Part shown: in pieces, positions 56,021 to 64,000 of the stretch
How positions within the stretch are numbered: position 1 is the stretch's first letter
Layout: each line of letters starts with the position of its first letter
Assembly: GCF_041296385.1 (NCBI RefSeq)
Contig: NC_091013.1
Coordinates: 30,265,001-30,329,000, forward strand
Origin: Aphelocoma coerulescens
Lineage: Eukaryota > Chordata > Aves > Passeriformes > Corvidae
Reading direction: 5' to 3'
Length of the DNA: 64,000 nucleotides
Made by a program: the position numbers and the translations under genes
The notes under the pieces: generated by a model
The model's database searches: none
What the model saw: the letters and a program-made list of their open reading frames with translations, nothing else
Told to the model about the DNA's origin: nothing

Positions 56021-59000
56021 GCACCACTGCCAAGGCTCTGGCTTTCCTTGAGCAGATGAGAGAGCAAGCACTTGTCCCACGGGCTGGGCAGAGAAGGCTG
56101 CCTCTGCCTCTCCACTACTGCTGAGAAGCAATTGACATTTCCCACATTGGAGGTCTCCTGCATTTCCCCAGCTCCTCAGCAGCTGCAGTAGAAGGCTGCT
56201 CACTATGGCACTGCTGAGGACCATGCTGGTCCCAGAGAGCAATGCAGCAGCCTTGGGGTTGGTTGCTCTAGCTTCACCTTGCTGCAAGGAGAGTACCAGA
56301 GAGAGCAGAGCCAAGCTCAGAGCCTCTGTTTGCCCAGGCAGGGTGAGGTGGTTTGTGCTAACGTTGTACCATAGACAGACTGACAATGGTTCAGCAGCCT
56401 GAATGAAGATCTATTATAGCAGTCTTGTTAAGACTCTGAGTCACAACTGCTGCTTGCCATTGTCCATTCTCAGCATGCTTTAGTGAAGAAATGAGGGCAA
56501 AAGAAACAGCAGTACTGTATGAAAAAATATGTAGTGCCTTTATTAAATTTAAAAATGGACTCTTCCTCAAAGTGCCTTTACATAACACACATGAAAACTT
56601 TAGCATCGTTTGTATAAATATACCAAAAGGAACAAATATTTTTTTTAAAGAACACTATTTTGGCTCAGCAAATAACTTTCCATTCCTAAAGGTAAGGATA
56701 ACAAGTAGCAGTTTTCCTTTCAATCTATTTCAGTCAGCAGAAGTAATTAGGAGGATTGAGGTCACTGGAACTCTGTTGGCTGGCCTGCATACTGTGAGCT
56801 GTCAAAGTGAAAGCACAAAGTCAGTGTTACACCCTAGTTCTCAGAGTACAAATACCATAATGCCAGTGTCTGGGCTTCACATTTGATACAGGGATCTTCT
56901 TGCAGAAGAGTTTTGTGACCAAACCATACAGCTTCTGTCCTATTTAAATCTTCTGTCAATGGGAACCATAACAGTTAGCCTCCTTCAGATGGTTTTCAGT
57001 AACTTCAGATGGATCTCAAGGCTGTTTTATCCTACAACAGGCTGCCATTGAATACACACCATATTTAAAGGCAGACTGTGTGCAACAGCTAAATAAATGT
57101 GGCACTTCATGACTAGGACTGATCCTCCCTTGACACTTCTCTTGTGACTAAAACACAGAATGAGAACAGACTATGAGCATCTGCATAGGTATGTACATAA
57201 ATGACATTCATCAATAAAACACTTCAGTACCATGAGGGTTTGAATTAGACTGACATTTCAAATGAACTTCCATGCCTTCCTCTCTCAAAATGAAGAGATT
57301 CTTATTCCATTCTGGCCAAACACACACACAACTCACAAAGCTCAGAAGGCACTGTCTCTCAGAAGCACCATTTCAAGTTTCCAGCACACACTGAGGAAAC
57401 CAAAGCAATTTAGGTGGGAGAAGAACCTATTTCCACTGGTTTTGTCACTTATCAGCCAGAACACTTTTTTTTAGCTGATGGAGGCATAAGAAAATTGCTT
57501 GAGCCATGAAAAAAAGCCAACACTGTAGTGTGTAAATGAATAGATGAATTCCGAAGGTTGCAGAACATTATTTTTTTCAGACAAACAAGTGGAGATACCA
57601 GAGGGAAAATTTCTGCCTAATACTGTATTAGAAACAGCCTTCAAGCAGAGCTTGGAAATTGATGAAGTTTGACACAAAAGCAAGTTGCTTGTCTCAAGAT
57701 AAAGGAGCTGCAAGAGAAAATATAGGTTGGAGTTTGAATGGGGGGAGAAAAAAAGGTGCTGCAAGAAAGAAGCTGATAGACACACAGAAATTCAGAGTTG
57801 CAAGCAGCAGCTAAAGGCAGTAACAGTCAATTCCTGAGGCTTCCCTATCCAACAAGATCTCACAATCTAAAAGCATAACTTCCAAGGACAGACTGAAATT
57901 ACATGGGCAATTTGGCTCTCATCTCCTGTTTCTCTAAAATTAATAGCTATAAATATAGCATTAAAGAGGCCTGATGAATTTTTTAAATAAATCAAATCAA
58001 TTCCCTGCCCCAAAAAAAGAATTGATCATGGCAAACAATTTCACTGCCTATACACAAGTCAAACATAACTCTAGAGTTAACAGTTGGGGCATACATACTA
58101 TTAAAAATATTTCAAAACAAAAGAGAAAGGGTTCAACATACACACTAGGTTTTAACAACTTCGTTTTACACAACTTCCTTTCCCTTTTGTTTGGAAAGCC
58201 TTGACTGCAGCCTCCAGCACACAGTCATCTCAGATTCCTGACATATTAGAGCAGGGGGAAAGGAGAAAAGTAAGCAGCTGCAGGGGGTAACACAGGGCAT
58301 CTCTCTCTCTCTCTTTCTCTCTCTGCCCCTTGACATGGTCCTTAAGGTAAGGTAGATGAAGTCAGTCATCCTTGTACCCCCCATGACAAACTCTGTGTCA
58401 TTAGCCAGTTGTTCCACTTGGGTAAATAAATATATTAAGCTATTTAACTGGAAAAAAAAAGTTCTCTGGAGATTAATTTTTTGACTCCATACAGATTACA
58501 AAGGTATTTTTACAATGTCTGCATGTAACAAGTGACTAAAAATGGCATTGTTCTTTCAAATGTAAAAAAGATCTGGGAAGAGTATTTAAGCTTTGTCAAC
58601 AGCAGGTTGACAGCACTTTAGGAGGGCTGGGATTGCCTCTTACCTTTTCTCCTGGACGATAACACACTGATGGCAGTAACACGGGGATTTATCTTTCCAC
58701 AAACTGAACAAGGCAAATAAAACTTGTAACAAAGAAAAGGTTTGTGTCATTTCATTAAAAAAAAAAATGAAACAAACATTTGCTGGCACCAACCATGTGC
58801 ATTATGTAATATCACAATTATAATTAGTATAATTTCCTTCATATTAAAACTTTAATTGCAGGGGAAAAAAAATCAAATTTTCTTCATTGATTTGGATTTT
58901 TTGACAGTTTTTTGCCCTTCCATTTTTAATACACAGGAATTTCACAGAACCATTCTTGGGAAAGTACTTGTGTACTTCCTACATGTGCTACTGATGGTAT

Positions 59001-59184
59001 TTCAAGGTGTTCTGTTGATCCAGCCAGAAGTAAAAAAGATTCACATCTGTAGATGAAGCTGTAGTACCTTCACTCCAGTAAATTAGGATGAGATTGCACA
59101 AAACAGATACATGCGACCTTCAGTCAATCCATCACCAGCTCTGTGAACTGAATCAGTCATTAAGTGTCATTTCTCTTTTGTTAT
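56021..59184. other. Non-coding; 3' UTR and flank of the IL1R1-like gene
   Basis: Downstream of the stop codon at 59,185. A minus-strand AATAAA candidate (TTTATT on plus) lies near 56,538; its use is unknown. A CT-rich microsatellite is at 58,301-58,324. No further exon recognised. Confidence 0.4.
58301..58324. repeat. (CT)n microsatellite
   Basis: CT dinucleotides with one TT interruption. Confidence 0.9.
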
Positions 59185-59561
59185 TTAAGGCAAATTCAAG
59201 TCTTTTGGTAACAAATGCAATCCTGATAAAGAGCCACTTTTTCTGGATGGCATCTGGTAACGCACTTTCTTCCAGAATCTGGTACCTGCTGAGTGGGACC
59301 TTTCTGAGAAGTCCCCTTTCCATCGGATAACCCCGTGCTTTTGCTTAATATATCTGATGGATTCTGGCATGGTTGCATAATCTTGTATTTTTTCAAGTTC
59401 AATGAGAATTACTTTAATGCCATCTTGGATAAGAGCACTATGCATGGCTAGCTGCTTTTCAGACACATCTTCCAGAATGCTGTAACAGGAGGACTCTGGT
59501 ACTAAAACAATTATCACTCTCCTGCTTTGACGGATTTTTTCATCAGCAACGCTGATCACAG
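59185..59561 (-). CDS. IL1R1: Last coding exon: C-terminal half of TIR domain
   Basis: Acceptor CTCTACAG|CT, phase 1, stop TAA at 59,187-59,185. Contains [47 protein letters not shown], box-3 RFWKKVRYQMP and the tail LLPKDLNLP. Confidence 0.95.
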
Positions 59562-62500
59562 CTGTAGAGAAAAAGGTTGTGCAAAATTAAGGTTGTATGT
59601 TTTTATTTTCTGTTACCAATATTCTGCAGCTGGTTCATTCACTGTTTGATACTTAAGCCAATGCACTTTACATCAAAAATAGGGACAGGATATGAGCATG
59701 CAAACAGTTACCTTGGGTTAGCCAACCATAGAGATCTGCCCAATGCACCACAATCTGACCCCATCAGGTTCTATGTCTATATCCTGGTTTTGCATAAACA
59801 GAGAAGAGCTACCAACTTTCTACTACTTACCTTGCTAATGCTGTTTTATTACCATCATAGGTACAAATACAAAAAACACAAGTTCCAGAACCACAGGACC
59901 TTTAAGCTTCAACAGTCTGTTCTGATATGCTCAACTGGTTTTGTTACATGTAAGTGGAAGAAATTATTCCCCCCAACAATGGCATTCCAGTCAATTACAT
60001 CTCAAACAGTGAAATATGGTAAATACACAAAAACCCTATGGCTAAATTCTGAGAACAGACTATTGCATTTTTTTCAAGCTGCAAGCAGCAGCTAAAGCAC
60101 TTTAGATTCTACTTCCCGGGGAATCCTTCCTTCTCAAACCACTACCAAAATCCTTCAAATGTTAAAACAAACAAAAAAAAGTGAGCCATGACTACCTCGT
60201 GTAAGTTTACTTATTTATGAATTGTTTTTTAAATAAAAAATTTATTTCAGGCCTAGTCTGAAAATTTATTCAGTCTCAGTATTATCTTTTTCAGGTCATA
60301 AGACCAGAAGAATTCAAAAGCCATTCATCAACATTTCACCTCACATAAGCAGCTGGTGGGATAGACTTTCCAATTTTCAGTGTCAGATACTACAATTTAA
60401 ATTTGATGTATATATGTACACAGAGGAAACCTCCACAAGGACTTTACAGCCTTCCAAGAAAGGCAAGGCTTTCTAAGAACTTCTATTAGGGACAAGTAGC
60501 CTTTGATACAGCTGATCATTCCTGATAACTTGGTGTTACTTTGTATTTTTTTTTTCCTACCTGCACTATCTAAACATTCATTAAACCCTGTATTGCATCC
60601 TGCCAGTTTTACAGAAATTCTCAGAGCAAATAAAAATAAATTAGTAGAGATGTCATCCTGTTGAATGGCACCTTAAAGCAGCAGGCTTTTTTTATACCAC
60701 TCATGAGACCTACTTCTCTCTATTTCCTGCCATTAGTCATCATTCACAACCACAATTTTGACTCCTCTTCCCCCCAGCATCGTTCCATGTCCAGATGTCT
60801 AGGCTAGCCAGACACTGAAAAAAACCTGAAAGTGCTAACTAATGACAAGGCAAAGGCTGAGATAAGCAGACTTCACGGAAACATCCAGTGCTTTATTTCT
60901 CATTCTTCATCAAAGGGATTAAGAGAATCATAGTTCATTTGATGGTGAGAGATATTTAGAATCCCATCTGATTGACTGCCTGTTTCTCAGTTGTATTTGC
61001 AGGTCAATGAGAAAACTCAAGTCAAATTTGTCTTCAGCTAACTTACCTTCTCCTGGTAAATCATCTCTCCCAAGTATGAAGAGGTTATATCCACACTGTC
61101 TTTCTAAGACCTCTGGCAGTATCTTCAGAGCAAAAATATCTGATGAATACAAGCAGCTTTCTCTGTTCTTTGGATACAGAACATAAGCATCATAGATCTT
61201 CTCATCTGAAACTACGGAGTGAGTAATAGAACTTCCATAAAAATGAATTCCAAAGACACAAGAGGAAGAAAGCAAACAAACAAAATCTCTAAACTCTGGG
61301 GGGTCTTCCCTTAACTGAGTCATTGTTTTAGGTCCTAATCCTGCTATATTAGCTAAGCATGTATAATTATACTAAGCCTGAAACACTTGTAGGATGAGGC
61401 CTTCTAGAATTCAGGATGCTGAATCCGAATAGGCAAAAAAGACCCGCAAAATTAAGTTGCAACATTCTTTTTTGAACACTAAATAAAAAATGTTATCACT
61501 AAATTATTTGAAAAACAGTGGACCCCGTGGTAGAACTGATACTTTAAATTCCAGTTGCCATATAACTCATAGGTGGTGTTGTAACCTGGAGTTTCAAACC
61601 ACAGCAACCACTTAGGACATGACCACAAAAACAAAGTGTTAAACTTCAAGGTCCAAATTGTATTAGATATTTTGGATCAAACTTTTCAGAAAGACCAAAT
61701 TTAAAAGACTTCCAAGAAATCTAAGAGAATTTCAATACCTCTAGAAGATACATGGCTAGAGAAACAGAAAGTATCTCCTCTCAAATGTCTGGAAATTACC
61801 CACACTTCAGCATACTCTCATAGACAACACCCCATTTTTTGAGTGCCAGGAAAGCAAAGTTTCCAGAAAGTAAAATAATCAGAAGTGCTTTTAAATAGGA
61901 AACAAAATAAAGTGATATTTTCCTGTTTCATCTACAGAAAATAAAAAACACTTAATAATTTTAATGTATTACTGCTTTCTGTAAGAATAGTAATGAAAAG
62001 TCACCTGAAAAACTGCTGTCAGAACAGTATCAAACCACTGGGGTGGGTCTTAAAGAAAAGCTATGATAGTTCTGCGTTCCAGGAAAGTTGCTGATTTTTT
62101 CCACTGAAGATTCTTTTGTCATCTGAACTAATTCTAAACATCCTAAAAACATTATCCTTCCAAAAATCCCAAGGAAGACCAATCATGCTCCATGAGAGTA
62201 ACTCACTGTTTTGCAAGTGAAGGTGGAAGCTCAAAACAACACTCAGCACTGTTACACAAGCATACCTTTTTTACCCAGGAAAGGATGGCAGGAGTCCCGA
62301 TACCAAAGCACAATATCGATTTTGAAGATCTTGTAGATAAAGAGAGTAAAAAATACTAAAAATACCAAGGAAACTCCTCCTCCAATTAAGTATCCCTGAA
62401 TGTTTCGAGCTGCAGCAGCATAGAGTAAGAAAGAAAACAAATAAACAAAGTACAACTATAAACTAGAACCAGGTAAAGACAAGAATTGTTCCAAATCATT

Positions 62501-64000
62501 TAATCATTAAAATATTTTTTTTATAAAGGAGTAAAAGATCAGGACAAACTGTTTAATATATGTTTTCTGCCATTACTGTTATCTGACAAGCCTACTTTTA
62601 TCTTTCAAAGAAAAAATACCTCAACAGTGTGATAAATGAGGCTACTCTTCAGCTGAAACACCAAAATAAAATACTGATATATAACCCAGCACAGCAGTAG
62701 AGTGAGAATTCTTGTACAAAATTCTATCAGTCAGAAAGAAAGGAAGCCAAAGGTGGGGAGGTGATTTCCTGACCTGCTGTTTTCCCCAGATCAACTAACT
62801 TTCCATGGTCTCCGCCCCTTCAATGACACTCATTTAGTGTCCTTAAAACAAACACCCTCCACAAACTGCATTTTTTAGTCAATGCATATTAAAGAATTTC
62901 TGAGATTAAATCCAACCCTGATAATCTTTACGGAGAAATTATACTCATGTAAGAAGTTAGAGCTCAGATCCACTTTCACTCCTAAAATACTGAATGAGAG
63001 AAGACAAAGCAAATCAAAAGCACTATTTTCTTTCATTTTGCTATGAATGTGACAAAAAATTCACGATAAAGGTACTGAGGTGCATTGCCTATTTTGCATA
63101 AAAGTACACCACCCAGCTTTAACTCTAAGTAGGCCATTGTTGTGAGGAATGAGACAACTCTTTGTAGAAATTAAAACAATTTATTAAAACAGAAAAATTG
63201 AAAAATTGCAAAAACTAACAAAATATAAAAATTTGGGATCCTAGTGGCTCAGGAGGTATGCCCCAGGAGCGCAGGGATTCAGGAGCTTTAGGCTTAAGGC
63301 AGCTCTGAACCTCAGGTAGAGAAAAAAAAAACTTGCAGTGCTAGGCTGGTCAAAAAGAAATCTATTTCTAAAGGCCCCTAAAAAGGGGTAGGTTTCTCCA
63401 GCACTGAACTTAGCAAGCTGGAGAGGAAGGGAGAATGAGAACGGGCGTGTCTTTTTCTTACACTTTTATAGCTTTTGCTCCGCCCACAGTCCGCCCACAG
63501 CCCACCCCTTTGGTTTAAGGTGATTGGTGTTTTCCCTTTGACAGATTATCTCTGTCCACCAATGGCTCTTCCTGGTCAGAGGGGTGATTTTAGTTGAGAT
63601 AAGGGTCAGGTGCGTACAGGGTACGGCTATGGGCGCTGGGCTGTTTGTTGCAACTGGGGTTTTTAAAATCTGCCTTGAAACCAAGGTACAAGTAAAACAA
63701 AAAAATACATCCAACACATCTTAAAACACTTGTAAAAGTATACAGTAAACACAGGAGGACCATAAAAACTTGATTAGTGTACCTGGGCTGATGGGTTAAT
63801 TTTAACATTCAATTTAAAAATGTTAAGCTCAAAATTAATTAAAGCACTTAATATGCAAAGACCAAGCACAAATAGGGATTTCATGTATGACAATTGTGAA
63901 ACTGAGAATTACGTTGATGATCACCATTTTATCAATAAGAGATCTCTTACCTGGGTATTCCAATTTGATGTAGGCTGTAAATTGTTGAGAACCATATATG
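59185..64000 (-). CDS. IL1R1: IL-1 receptor family gene, IL1R1-like, 3' part (continues beyond the window)
   Basis: Four coding exons on the minus strand: beyond 64000-63951, 62409-62266, 61211-61047, 59561-59185, all GT-AG and phase 1. They encode the end of Ig3 (AAYIQLIY-like FTAYIKLEYP), a transmembrane helix followed by KIFKIDIVLWYRDSC, and a full TIR domain with [17 protein letters not shown] and RFWKKVRY. KIFKIDIVLWYRDSC is the same as in mammalian IL1R1 by my recollection, and ELEKIQDY plus MPESI fit IL1R1 too; some TIR phrases (PEVLERQCGY, VPES) resemble IL1RL2. It lies upstream of the IL1RL2-like gene, as IL1R1 does in mammals. The expected role is the ligand-binding IL-1 receptor chain signalling via IL1RAP and MyD88. 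Nothing looks broken in the visible part. Five-prime exons lie outside. Confidence 0.75.
61047..61211 (-). CDS. IL1R1: TIR exon 1
   Basis: Acceptor CCGTAG|TTTCAG (a second AG four bases on would drop one codon), donor GAAG|GTAAGT. Contains [29 protein letters not shown] and GRDDLPGE (box 2). Confidence 0.93.
62266..62409 (-). CDS. IL1R1: Transmembrane exon
   Basis: 144 nt, acceptor GCTGCAG|CT, donor AAAAG|GTATGC, phase 1 both ends. A hydrophobic stretch from YLIGGGVSLVFLVFF is followed by KIFKIDIVLWYRDSC at the cytoplasmic face. Confidence 0.95.
63138..63716 (-). mobile_element. Solo LTR in the intron before the transmembrane exon
   Basis: TGTTGTGAGG...ATCCAACA ends (TGTTG/CAACA inverted pair). 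On the minus strand a TATA box GCTATAAAAGTG lies near 63,467 and AATAAA near 63,184, giving the same orientation as the host gene. It contains CCAAT-type and GC-rich CCGCCCACAG repeats upstream of the TATA box, on the promoter side. I could not match a target duplication, so the edges may shift. Confidence 0.65.
63951..64000 (-). CDS. IL1R1: End of Ig3 exon (cut by the window edge)
   Basis: Minus-strand frame reads YGSQQFTAYIKLEYP up to donor CCCAG|GTAAGAG at 63,951/63,950, phase 1, joining the transmembrane exon in frame. This is the last strand of Ig3 plus the start of the stalk. Confidence 0.9.

Noticed and set aside
55699..56124. 141-codon plus-strand frame
   Set aside because: The first three quarters are antisense CR1; the rest has no family resemblance.

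Overview
The window looks like bird nuclear DNA, most likely from a songbird (passerine). It has large introns, CR1 LINE tails of avian type, several solo LTRs resembling passerine ERVL/ERVK families, and an IL-1 receptor family cluster on the minus strand. There is no bacterial gene organisation. Most open frames are chance.

Layout from right to left, in the direction of transcription. The right edge (59,185 to beyond 64,000) holds the last four coding exons of an IL-1 receptor family gene, best read as IL1R1: end of Ig3, transmembrane exon and two TIR exons. A second complete family member lies at 29,642-40,448. Its ten coding exons join in phase to 563 codons plus stop (signal peptide, three Ig domains, transmembrane helix, TIR); I call it IL1RL2-like. 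A CpG island at about 43.75-44.70 kb is its probable promoter. Between the two genes, at 46.67-47.60 kb, are two decayed TIR exons in the same order and strand: the remains of a third receptor copy. At 4.47-5.57 kb two weak Ig-like open stretches may belong to the next receptor in the cluster.

The most unusual object is at 17,811-20,149 (minus strand). It is a compact LTR element with two 284/290-bp LTRs (TGTTG...CAACA ends), a near-matching 6-bp target duplication, a TGG primer-binding-like site, a short gag-like frame, a GC-rich segment, and an intact 176-codon Y-box/cold-shock-domain gene. No pol or env is visible. The layout LTR - partial gag - host-derived gene - LTR is that of a retrovirus that captured a cellular gene.

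The rest is intergenic or intronic DNA with CR1 pieces, solo LTRs (about 7.1-8.1, 10.4-11.4, 26.3-26.8, 41.9-42.3, 55.2-55.6 and 63.1-63.7 kb), one of them nested in a CR1, and a few simple repeats. The receptor genes would act together as plasma-membrane receptors for IL-1/IL-36 type cytokines, signalling through paired TIR domains. The LTR element is an independent insertion.
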